Shown here one piece after another: positions 23,843 through 34,443 of a DNA stretch of 64,000 nucleotides. The stretch is taken from NCBI GenBank assembly GCA_009741485.1, contig CM019214.1:59011749-59075748 (forward strand), written 5' to 3'. Below the pieces are notes generated by a model, which saw only the letters and a list, made by a program, of their open reading frames with translations, was not told where the DNA came from and did not search any database. The translations under genes and the position numbers were made by a program. The first letter of the stretch is position 1. Each line of letters begins with the position of its first letter. This stretch comes from Malurus cyaneus samueli (lineage: Eukaryota; Chordata; Aves; Passeriformes; Maluridae).

Positions 23843-24445
23843 CAACCCAACCAGCCAACCAACCAATCAATCCAACCAACCAACCAACCAATCAACCCCA
23901 CCGACCCACCCAACCAATCAGCAAACCAACCAACCAATCAACCAACCAACCACAACAAACCACAAATCACAAAAAAAAAAAAAAAAAAAAAAAACCAAAC
24001 CAACCAACCACCCAACCAATCCCCAACCAACCAACCAGCCCACCAATCCACCCACCACCCACCCACCCAACCAATCAACAAACCAACCAACCATCAACCA
24101 ACCAACCAACCAACCAACCGATCAATCAACCAACTAATCCAACAAACACCAACCAACCAACTAATCAACCCAACCAACCAACCAGCCCCAATCAATCCAC
24201 CCACCCACCCACCCAACCAATCAGCGAAACCAACAACCAACCAACCAACCAACTGAATCAATCAACCAACTAATCCAACCAGCCAACCAACCACTAACCA
24301 ATCAACCCAATCAACCAAAAAAACCAACCAACCAACCAACCAACCAACCAACCAACCAACCAACCAACCAACTGAATCAATCAACCAACTAATCCAACCA
24401 GCCAACCAACCAACTAACCAATCAACCCAATCAACCAAAAAAACC
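23843..24445. repeat. (AACC)n-type tetranucleotide array, about 600 bp
   Basis: The array consists of AACC/CCAA tetramers with variants such as CAAT and CACC. An A run of about 23 bases sits near 23971-23993. Toward its right end a block of about 75 bp, starting AACTGAATCAATCAACC, occurs at 24251 and again at 24370, so part of the array was duplicated with a period of 119-120 bp. Long reading frames of 186-236 codons in several frames encode only Asn/Gln/Pro/Thr repeats and follow from the period. They are rejected as genes. Confidence 0.95.
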
Positions 24446-25893
24446 CTCATGAAATATAAACGGTGCAAGAACTATCACCATAGACGATATGGGTTATTGG
24501 TATCTATGCCATGGCAGGATAAAAGCTTTGCATCTTAGGAGGCTGCTGTTTCAGCCAGGAGCAAACCCTCACTCCAATGGAACAAAAAATATAACCCCAC
24601 CAAGCCTATTGTTGTTTCAAGAAGAGCCATATGATTTAAAATACCAGGTCAATACTACCACTAATTCTTGGTTTCAAATCCTGTAAGTTTTTATTTACTC
24701 TTCTGATAAACTATTTCTGTTGGGCCAAGTGTTTCCTTTTCTTTATTTGAACTCTGAGAAGTGTCAGTAGAGAGATTCCACAAGGAGCACCAGACCTGTG
24801 TGTCCTGTAGTGTCTATTAATCTGCTATTTGTCAAATGAAGAACCAAATTTTGTTTCATAAGCTAGCTTTAATTCTCTCAATCATATAGTAAAATAATTT
24901 TTTCAAGTAGAAAAAAAAGTGTTGGAGACTCAAAGACATTTGCAAAATAGCAATCCTGTCCCATAATATGGAATCATCAAATTGTATTTAAAGAAGCGAC
25001 ACTGCAGTTGAAGTAATTTGTTAAAGCATTCCAGCTAAAATACTGAAAGAGTATAATGACAGGTTGCTTTTTAAAACATTGTTTTCTGCATTCTCTTGTA
25101 GGACACACATGATAGGACTGTAATTCAAAAAGTACTTTCTTTGCATGTGCACAAGCTGTAAATTCTGTAGTAGGCAAGTGGAATTTGTTTGGCAATTAAT
25201 TAAATTGAATAAATAGTATTTCATGCATATAAACAGAAGAATAATTTCTTCTGTTCAATTGGGCATGAGATTTCTGTATATATTTTTGTACTCTACAAAA
25301 TGAAGGTGAATATTTGTCCTTTTATGTAGCTTTTCTCATGAAAATCTGGGAATAATGTCACTTTTGTTTCTGGCATAAACTTTGGAGGTTTTTCTATCTG
25401 ATAGTTCTCATTAAAACTCAACCCATAGGAATACGTGAGCAGGAAAGAAATGCTGTGGTTTTAGAAAGTTTTGCTGCACTGCAAACAGTTGAGTCTGTCT
25501 TTCATATAACCTTTAAGACCTAATTAAAAACTCAGAGCATCTTTTACTTATCATTATATTTTGTAGAGCACTTCAAAATAATTCGTGACTAAGTGAAATT
25601 AAAAAAAAAATCAGAAGTTAAAAAGTTTCTTCATTCTCAAAACTCTATTGTTCATAAACATGCATATAGTTAAACATATTATTTACTAGTGTTTGTTCAA
25701 TGAGGAGAAATTACAGACATCACATAAAGCTCTAATGTCTCTTATACTTCTGGCTGCTTAGGAATCAAAATGACTATCTGCTTGCTTACTAATGTTTTCC
25801 TAGTCAACAGGAATATTTTAGTTGAGAAAGCATACCAATAGAAAAACAAACATTTCCAGACACATCCTCCTGATTCACCAACAGGAAGGGTAG
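24446..25893. other. Unique AT-rich noncoding DNA
   Basis: No gene or repeat family was recognised between the AACC array and the retroviral insertion. The last five bases before the insertion (25894-25898) form its left target-site copy. Confidence 0.55.
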
Positions 25894-25898
25894 GTTAC
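25894..25898 (+). repeat. Target-site duplication, left copy (GTTAC)
   Basis: This five-base sequence directly precedes the TG of the LTR and is repeated at 27260-27264 directly after the final CA of the element. Confidence 0.75.
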
Positions 25899-26993
25899 TG
25901 TCATGGTTTTACTTGGTCCGATTTTTGGTGGTGATGGGAATGGGACCAGGAAAATCACAAAGATGGCTCCTGTGAGGAAGTTCTAGAAGCTTTCTCCTTC
26001 TTCTCCAGCAAAAGGAGCCCTACCCCCTGTGTTTTACAGCCAATCCATTATGGCTCTGAGGTTGATGGACAGGCTGACCATCAGGCCTGGGCCAATTGCA
26101 CAGGTTGGTTATACCTCTGTGATGACATATTGTCCTGTACTTAAGAAGAATTCAAAAGAAGATAGGGGCGGCAGCCATGTAATTTTAGGTTGTTAGTATT
26201 TAGTTTTAGTATCATGCACTGGGGAAACACAGAGCAGGAGGATGAGGAGATGTAAAAAGAAAAAAATGGAGACCCAAGATCACAGTGAGGAGAAGATGGG
26301 ATGGATTGCTCTGCTATTGCTATGGTTCTCGAGTATGGAGAAAATAAGTTGTTCTCGAAAGGACTATTTCATCAATGAGAGACCTGTGTAGAAAAGAGAC
26401 CGACTTTGCTCTGAGGAAAAAAAACCCTTGCCTTTGAGGACTGGACTGAACTGATTAGAAGTCAAAAATGAGGAAGAGGCTTGGCCCCCCCACGATGTTT
26501 GAAGCGAGTTGATGCTAAGAAGAAAATGTGTTCTGCGGGGAGGAAGAGGTGCCCCAGCTCAAGAAAGTGAAGCTGTGTTCTGCCAGATTTGTGATAGTGG
26601 TCTCACGCCGCCGAAACAATGCAGTTTGGCCTTGAAGGACATTCTTTCCTTTCTCCTACGAGGTAAAGAAAAGAATCTCTTGCCATCAGCAGTTATACAC
26701 TCACTGTTTCTTGGGAAAAGAACTTCCACAGCTTGGAGCTGCAAGAACGCTTTTCCTATGATGCTGGACAACAACCGTAATGAGTAGTTTGATCTATGTT
26801 AGACTTTCATTCCTGTCCCCTGTGTGTGCAGGAAGACATGGGGGGTGAAGATGGGAGGACCTGGGAAAGAGACGGGTCCCGGAAAGGATAACAGGTGTCT
26901 TAAAATGTCCGTTTTTATTTTTCTTCTCCTTGTAAATTTTTCCCTATTTTTGTTCCCCTCCCCAGTGCCATAGTATTCTTAGTAGTTTGTAGT

Positions 26994-26999
26994 AATAAA
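26994..26999 (+). promoter_or_regulatory. LTR polyadenylation signal AATAAA
   Basis: This lies about 210 bp before the LTR end, downstream of the T-rich TTTTTATTTTTC region, at the expected position for the R region of this LTR. Confidence 0.65.
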
Positions 27000-27212
27000 T
27001 CTGTTTTGTAACTTAAGTTTTTCAGCCTGTCTGACCATTTTCTGGAGCACATACATATCTTTCTCTCAATTATGTTATGTTATCTGAAAGCCATAAATTT
27101 TCGTATTAATTGGGCTTTTGCTCTCCCTTCTGCCTCTCAGGTGGGGGGAAGGGAGGGAATATCGTGGGTGCAGTGCTTTTGGCTTTCAGCACAGTCCAAA
27201 CCACGACATTTT

Positions 27213-27230
27213 TGGTACCGTGACTCGGAT
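27213..27230 (+). other. Retroviral primer-binding site relic (tRNA-His type)
   Basis: TGGTACCGTGACTCGGAT is complementary to the 3' end of vertebrate tRNA-His including the CCA tail, apart from one base (A where G is expected at position 5). It starts five bases after the LTR's terminal CA, where a primer-binding site is expected. It is the only internal retroviral sequence left in this insertion. Confidence 0.8.
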
Positions 27231-27259
27231 TGGGAAAAATCAGGTTTAAACCCACGACA

Positions 27260-27264
27260 GTTAC
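27260..27264 (+). repeat. Target-site duplication, right copy (GTTAC)
   Basis: Identical to 25894-25898. The match fixes the element's right end at 27259, 51 bp beyond the first LTR terminus. Confidence 0.75.
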
Positions 27265-28020
27265 ATACAGACTTCTATGGTTTGGGATCTTTTTTACTTT
27301 CTGTGAATAAGTATTTCAGTGTTTATTTGAATAATTCGAGAAGCCTTTTGTTTCTGAAGTTTGAGAACATTTAGAAGATTGTTTAATAAGTAAGACATTA
27401 TGCTATTAAAAAAAAGTAAAATGAAACTTTCAATTTTCCTTCATTTAAGTTAATGTAAAATAAGTGAAACTATATTGATAAGAGTACTAGTTAATAAAAT
27501 TCTTCAAGGTATGTACAGGAGTTTAGAAACCTCATAGATCCACAAAATGCATTTTCTAGTCAGAAAATGCAAAAAAAAACAAACCAGGTCCATGTACAGC
27601 AAAAAGTAAAATTGAACAAGACCATATGTAAATACAGAAATTAGAAAATGACTGGAGCTCTGGGGACTAATATTTAGTATCTCTATAGGTACCCTAAGAA
27701 CTAGCCCACATTTCAAGCAAAATACAAAATGTGCTAATATGACAGTTACATTTTTCTGTCATATAAACTACTGATCTAATAACTAAGGAATTTAATTTCT
27801 TATGCCTCCAATTCACTGCCATTACATAGTTGGGCTGCTGGAGAACAGTTAGGGCTATTTGGAAGCTGGATTCCATGAGTTCACTTGGAAAATATTGAAA
27901 GGAAGTGTCATTTGATCCAGATGAAGAGGTCATTGCAATCAAAATCCTGTCACCATTCACAAAGCAATTTATCATCATGTCCAGAGCTGCATTAGGTAAA
28001 TTAGATTTCTTTCTTTATAT

Positions 28021-28041
28021 TGTTTTTTTCTTTTTTTTCTT

Positions 28042-28074
<33 letters not shown>
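28021..28074. repeat. T-rich tract with a 31-base T run
   Basis: T with a few C, ending in an uninterrupted 31-base T run at 28044-28074. Confidence 0.9.
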
Positions 28075-28081
<7 letters not shown>

Positions 28082-28853
28082 AACTGTCTCTTCATCTATT
28101 GTCTACAACAGAAGTGATATCTGGAGGTTAGCCATCATCTATTAGATTTATGTCCTTGTATATTCTTGTTTATGGCTTCCTCCTTTTCTTATTATCACTT
28201 GATGCAGTGAAAAGTTCCTTCACCACATACTCTAAAAGAAGAAGCAGACACTCCTTCCACCAACCATTGCAAAAGACTTTTGGATAATGGGACAGAATCT
28301 CACCAACAATAGATTATCATGTTTCTCTAGTAGTATAGTTCAGTTACAGTGTATCAAAGACATTTGCAATTTTATTGATTGAATTGAATTTTTTCACTGA
28401 TTTTACCTGCGTCAATGAAAAATATAGCACATTTACCCTAGTTAAGATTTTGTTTTCAGGAATATGGCAAAGTGTTTACAAGATTTCTTTTGCATTTTAG
28501 AACTTTTTCAGTCTTACACTCTTTTGTAATTCAGTTCTGAATCCACCTTGCTTACATTTGAAGAAAATATCACGAAGTGCTTATCTATGTTGTGTAAGCA
28601 CTTTTTTGAAATACTTTTATCAAAGTGCTATTCTTTCATGGTGGTACTAACTCCATATTGTTCAGTACTTTTGATTTATTATGAAACTGATGTGTTTTGT
28701 AATTTGGAATTCTCTTAGTTTTTTGACTTCTAGAGTAGAATTGTGTATGTTGAGTTTTTGTAATGACTGATGATTAACAACATGCAGAAGTTCACAAGTT
28801 ATTTGAAAAGGAAAAATATTCATAAAAGTTCCTTTCCTGAAGAAAACATTAAC

Positions 28854-28898
28854 CGAAAAAAAAAACCCACAAAAAAAAAAAAAAAACAAAAAAAAAAT
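28854..28898. repeat. A-rich low-complexity tract
   Basis: Several A runs broken by single C or short CCC. The minus-strand frame through it encodes phenylalanine repeats only. Confidence 0.8.
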
Positions 28899-31084
28899 AC
28901 CCCAAAAACCACAGTCAGTGCAAAAAATTATTTATAATATGGATCTTTATATGAAAAACTGTAATATATTAAGGTTTCTGCATTTAGCTTCAATACCCGG
29001 CAAAAGAAATTTCTTTCTGTGTGTAATTGAGTTTGAAATGTGTTTTAGTATTTCAAAGAGAGCAGTTTGATCTGGTGTTGTAAGCAAAATTTCTATAAAT
29101 TTCCTCATTAAAAAAAAAAAAAAAGGAATAAAAAAAGCAGAGGATTTAACTATGAATGTGTTAGTGTAGATTTCAGTCCATGTCTAAGAACCAAAAGACC
29201 ACCATAAATATCTGTTGCATGTTGATCTAAACATTACAGGAATCACAACCAACTTTGTTCTTTTAATTCTGTAATCTTCCTACATACTGTCTTTGTTTTC
29301 AACATACTTGTTGGTTGCTATTTGCATATCATCATTCTCATGAGCTGCCATCACTGGTCCCAATTGCAAAACAAGTAAACAGGTACTATTTTTAGTAGCT
29401 GTCCATAATATTTTTCTCTCTTCCTTGGCATTTCTTCCCCTTCTGGCTTGCATGGAAGTTGGAATGAAAGAAGTAAGATTGAGGTTTGTGCTCCACTTAG
29501 TCCTGCTGGTTTGTAAGAAGTGAAGAATATGCAAACCAAATAATGGTATATCATGAAAATGCCTTTGTTAAAAATCTACTTTTAAGAACTAATTGTTCTA
29601 ATTAAGCTACTACTATAGAAATGTAGCTCATGTTGCAAATAATAGTAATGAGAAGCATAGTTTGTAACACTACCTAATTTATCTAACTTAGCTTTTGAAA
29701 AATGCAGGCATAATAGATTTGCAGAGCAGGTTTTGGGGTCATTTTTGTTTGCTGATTATCGTTGCCTGTCAGCTTATCTTTTTCCCATTTTGTCTACATA
29801 GATTTGTGAATTTTGGAAGACATCATGACATCTCTTGTTTTGGCATCTACTATAATATCATTAAAGCAGTCTTTTTAAAGGAAAAATACTGCCTGTTGGA
29901 AGAATAGATTTGTCCTATAACAAAGCAATTTTGTAACTACATGAGAACTTTTATGCTATGGGATTCAATTTAAATCAAAATTCAATTTTCCAAATGTCTA
30001 ATCTTCATCAAATAAATTTTTCTTGTTTACAAATCCTATTAAGTTGTAGATAGAACATGGAAAGTAAATGGTTTCGTTGGTCAAAAATTTAATCCTATTG
30101 GTTCCCTTTGTCCAGTGGCTGGCTTGGGCGTGATTAATTAACTGTAATACAAAGACTAACAATATAAAACCAAATCCCATGGGCTTATGAAAGATAAGCT
30201 GTAATTAACCAGGATGGAAGTATTCAGAAATACTTATCTCTCTTGAATATTTTTTCTTGTCAGGATGGGTTTTTTTTCAGTTCAGAAGGGAAACATCACT
30301 TAGAGTTAGTTAACTGACATTAACTTTCTCCTATGGCGTGTAATCTATGTCACCTTCCTTAAAAATGTGAATGTTAGTTGATCATCCACTTATCTGCATT
30401 TCTACAAACTTTAATCTTGAAGCAATGAAAAAATATTGCTCTCTGTTTTTCCTAGATCAGAGATAATCTTAAATCTCCTAAATACATGTTTACACAATGT
30501 TTTAAGAGTTACCAGCATTAAGGTACATATAAACTCTGTTACATGAGGCTGTTTTTCATTTTCAAACATTAAAAATTTATATTCAAGCCATAATTTCATA
30601 GTATATTAAGTTTGCCACCATGACAGGTGATTTTCCAGTGCTAACAAAATCATTTGTTTCTAGTGACATGCTCAATATTACAGAAACATCAGCCTGTAAT
30701 CATTGGCTTCAGTGACGCACAGGGGGAAAAATAGGTCCATGTGGCTGGAAATTAACATCAGCTCTACTAATTATATCAAGTCATTACTTATAAAACTTTC
30801 TGAATGAAATTTCCTCATATATGCTAGTCTTTGTTAGGCCAACATTGTACTTATGTTTTGGTGTAAGGGAAAATAAGCAGTGTGGTACTTTTTTGGTTTT
30901 GGAGATCCAAAAAATCCATCCATGATAAGAGGTACTTAGGACCAAATAAATTCCTGTAGTGCAGGAAGTCCAAATATCACCAAAGGAGCTCTGAGGTGAA
31001 GCTGGTAGTTTAATGTATTCATAAGAGTAAGGGAGGCATATAGGTTAGGGAAAAAAAATACATTTTGTAGGATGTAGAACTAGG

Positions 31085-31340
31085 AAGGACAGAGAATTGA
31101 GGGAAAGGGTTTTAAAGGTTTTATTCTGCTTCTCATTATTCTGCTCTGATTCTGTTAGTAATAAGTTCAATTAATATCTTTAATTCTATCCTGTTTTACC
31201 TCTGTTGATATTTGGTGAGAGATTTCTCCCAGTCCTTATCTCATCTCATGAACCCTTCATGATTTTTTCTCCCTTGTTCAGCTGCAGAGGGAAGTGATGG
31301 AGAGGCTTTGGGGACATTTGGCCATGACTTACCCACTACA
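31085..31340 (+). mobile_element. LTR 3' fragment, same family as the LTRs at 12.46 and 49.72 kb
   Basis: The block contains CTCATTATTCTGCTCTGATT, then TTAGTAATAAG with a degenerate polyadenylation signal at 31160-31165. The U5-like segment follows: TTGGTGAGAGATTTCTCCCA, CTTATCTCATCTCATGAACC, CAGCTGCAGAGGGAAGTGAT and GGAGAGGCTTTGG. It ends with GACTTACCCACTACA at 31340, the mirror image of the TGTAGTGGGTTGACCC that opens the reversed copy at 49721. The U3 part is absent or too diverged to define, so the left edge is approximate. Confidence 0.75.
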
Positions 31341-32840
31341 TATGGTTATTTTGCCTAACATTTTCTCTGTTTGATTATTCTACTTTATAAAGAACCCAAA
31401 GATGTTCCCTTGCCCCCCTCCAAAACAAAACAAAAAAAAAAAGATAAAATGCCAATGTTTTAAAAGCTATAAGAATTTAAAAGCTTCATAGCCATGCTTA
31501 ATGCTGAAATTTTAAATTTAAAATATTTTTCCTAAACTTCAATAACAATCTTGTAAGCAAATAACAAATGTCTAGTTAGCTTTGTTAGCTAGTTAGCTAA
31601 ATCCTTTGTTTGTATATTAAATGAGCATAAAAACAAATGAAAACACATTTAAAGCAAACAAAATATCAACAAGAAATCACTCCAAACAATAATGTATTTA
31701 ATATAGCTATAGGAATATACCCTGGTGGCATTTATAGCAGAAATTCATTTTTAAAAGCAATTTACTTCTAAGGGTGGAAAATAAAACCATGATACTAAAA
31801 AGGAAAATAATATGCAAAGTATTTTTAAAAACAAAAGCTAGAAATGATACAGATATTGTATCAGGGATATTTTCAGCATTTTGTATTGTCTCCAGGCTGA
31901 TACTGCACTTTGAATTATTAAGCTTTTCAAAGCATAAGATCAGTCTTTCTGTAATTTGTACAGCATCTGGTTTAATAAGTCTGATCATGAGTAAGACCAA
32001 TAAATGTCACAAGGATAAATTACTGGTGGAGTTTTAACTTCAGCACTGGTCCTGTAATATATTGTCCACGAGCTGATAATGAAGATTAAATTCCTTTTAT
32101 TCTGCTTGAATGTGAAAAACTTGGAACTTGATTCAGAGACGTATTCTGAGCAATATTTAGCACCTGAAATTCTCACTGATCACAGAGCTTCTTCTGATAA
32201 AGATCAGATTCAAATCTCTATTCAACTCAAGTTAATGAAAGTTTTGTTGCTGAGTGCTGTGTTATCACAATTTGTCCCATAATATAAGCTGAAACAGTAG
32301 TTCAGTTTAAGAAAAAATACTTCTAAATTGCATGGGAAATAGAGACTCATGTAATAGAACTCCGCAGAACATGGAGCTCTACTGTTTTACTTTATTCAGC
32401 CTAATGATTTCCATTATCTCTTTAGCTGATAGAATCCATTTCAAAAACCAATAATCTCTTGAAATCCACTGAGCCACAAATTAGTCATTAGAGAAAATTT
32501 TCAGAGATCATTACCTTTTCCATAGATTTTAGCTTTTCATTTCCTAAATATCCATGTCTAGTGTTGTTCATAAGAAGAGGAGGGTAAATTATTCAGTTCC
32601 AAAAGAATGATTCTAGTATTATTCATGCTATTCACTTGTTTGTTATTTGCACTGCTGCAGTTTTATTAAAGGTCAACTCTGTACCACTCATAACCTTGAA
32701 TTTATGACCTCATATACTATTAGCTTGTAATGAAAAAAACAAATGTCATCAACACTTCATTGTGTGTCACTTTAATGACCTAGTATTTTTTACAGGAGGA
32801 ATTTTTTTTTTTTTAAACTAGTGCAATACTCTCTGCCACT

Positions 32841-32884
<44 letters not shown>
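32841..32884. repeat. (CA)n microsatellite
   Basis: About 20 CA dinucleotides with one CATA variant at the left end. Long pure dinucleotide arrays of this kind are usually length-polymorphic. Confidence 0.97.
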
Positions 32885-32886
<2 letters not shown>

Positions 32887-33359
32887 TAGAGGCATAATTT
32901 CCAACACAGAAGGGAAAGTAAGAAGTATGGCTCCATTCTTGTCTTGGTTTGGGTTGCTTATTTTTTTCCTAAGTCATACCTAAAGAGTCCAAGTTTTTTT
33001 ACTGGAAGGTTGGGCTGAGAGCAATTAAGTTCTGGTTTGGTTCAAAAAATGTTCAGTTTGCAGCAGGAAATTAGAATATGACAGAAATCTGAAGTATTCC
33101 AAAGAAACCCTTATCAAAGCAATTTTAAAACAGACAAATACAACAGAATTCAAAGAGGCTTTGGAGGAATCCAGTCTTGTTATAATGAGTAAGATTAAGA
33201 AAAATCCTTCTGAACAGATCTGAATACACTGAAATTACTTATCAAATTATAAGAAACAGACTAATAATTCCCTAGGTTTTCCATACTTGCATAACTAAAT
33301 GTTTTTTTTCTTTCACTGTAAAGCATGAAAAGATTTTGCTAAATAAGTTACCAAAGCAC

Positions 33360-33490
33360 ATTCTTCCTACAAGCAAAAAGTAACACCAGCGACAGCTGTG
33401 TAATCACTTGGAATGATTTATGTGCCGTGACTACATCGCTGTGTTGTTTACTGTATGCTTATACTGTCTAAATTGGCAATTAGTTCCTGG
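33360..33490. promoter_or_regulatory. Candidate conserved noncoding element (speculative)
   Basis: A complex, non-repetitive block with several preserved CpGs (CACCAGCGACAG, GTGCCGTGACTAC, ACATCGCTG) in an otherwise CpG-poor, AT-rich area. Preserved CpGs can indicate constraint, but a single sequence cannot show conservation. Confidence 0.17.
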
Positions 33491-34390
33491 AAAAAAAGTA
33501 TAGAGCAACAGGGAGTTGAATCCTTGTAAGGTCAACTCTGCAAATTCAGGGCAACACAGAGTGCTTTCATTTAAAACCTTAGTGTGGTCCACTGCTGAAC
33601 ATGAAAGGCTTTGGCCAGGGTAGATATAATCCTTAATAAATGGTAAGGTTGAAACTGTGACAATGCTTGACAGTCTTTTGAAGAGAATTCAGTTGGTTAA
33701 GGAGGAGAATTTTATTGCTTACGAGAGAATTTGCCTAACGTTCACCACACATCACCCTAGAAATGTTAAATTATTTATATATACACACATAGATGATTTT
33801 TCTCCTTTTGATCATTCTGTGTTTGCTCTCTTAATATTTGGCTTTAAGGGAACCACTGTATTTTCACAGTAAAGACACAAATATTTTGAATTGATCATAT
33901 CTTGCAAGAAAATGTATGGTAGAATGGACATGTGGCCTATAACTTATTGTATGACCAGAGGTATTGTTAATGTCTCTCTATCAGCATCCTGCAGTGCTAA
34001 CTCAGGTCATGGCTGAAATGGATTAATTTAGAAAACTCAAGAAAATATTAAAAGTGCAGTCAATTCTGTCAGCCCCATGGCAGTACCTGTTTTTAAATAG
34101 TTATACAATGTCTCAAGACTTACTTGTCAGATATATAACTAATTTTAAAACAATGATCTCTAAAACATAAAACATGAGTTTTAACTTTGAGAAATATTCT
34201 GAATCTACATTTACTTTGCCTTGAACAGGTACTCAGAGATTTCAACCCTATATCTCAGGATGAACATCTGAAACAAGAGGTGTTGCATAAGAAATTTGGA
34301 CTGAAGAATTATTAAAGGAACCTTGGCAGCATTTTTCTCAATTTTCCCTACTTCTAGCAGACTGAAATCATAGAGGCAAGGGAGTAATAG

Positions 34391-34443
34391 TACTACTACT
34401 ACTACTACTACTACTAATAATAATAATAATAATAATAATAATA
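34391..34443. repeat. Compound microsatellite (TAC)8 then (TAA)9
   Basis: A TAC array changes into a TAA array at about 34415 without a break, as expected when one base substitution is spread by slippage. The minus-strand frame through it gives leucine/valine repeats and is not a gene. Confidence 0.95.

Larger units (their letters stand above)
25899..27259 (+). mobile_element. ERV insertion: one LTR plus primer-binding-site relic, 5-bp target duplication
   Basis: The element begins TGTCATGG at 25899. The LTR proper ends CCACGACA at 27208, giving a 1310-bp LTR with near-perfect terminal inverted repeats. The U3 region has ACCTCTGTGATGACATA near 26112 and ACTTAAGAAG, a likely core promoter. 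The polyadenylation signal AATAAA is at 26994-26999. Four bases after the LTR is TGGTACCGTGACTCGGAT at 27213-27230, a primer-binding site that matches the tRNA-His 3' end with one mismatch. Only about 29 more bases follow before a second CCACGACA at 27252-27259. The whole is flanked by GTTAC (25894-25898 and 27260-27264). Internal genes and almost all of a second LTR are missing. Reading frames of 71, 92 and 100 codons inside are not genes. The tRNA-His site and 5-bp duplication fit a class I-like element, but class is an inference. Confidence 0.88.
27265..31084. other. Unique AT-rich noncoding DNA with homopolymers
   Basis: No gene was recognised. It includes a 31-base T run at 28044-28074 and A-rich tracts at 28854-28898 and about 29110-29137. 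The frame of 70 codons through the T run is low complexity. Confidence 0.55.

Noticed and set aside
23427..24273. Three overlapping reading frames of 186-236 codons rich in Asn, Gln, Pro and Thr
   Set aside because: They are translations of the AACC array and its poly-A run. All three frames give the same NQPT-type repeats, which is expected of a tetranucleotide repeat and not of a gene.
26509..26787. 92-codon frame and its 71-codon opposite-strand partner
   Set aside because: Both lie wholly within the LTR at 25899-27208, where no retroviral coding sequence is expected.
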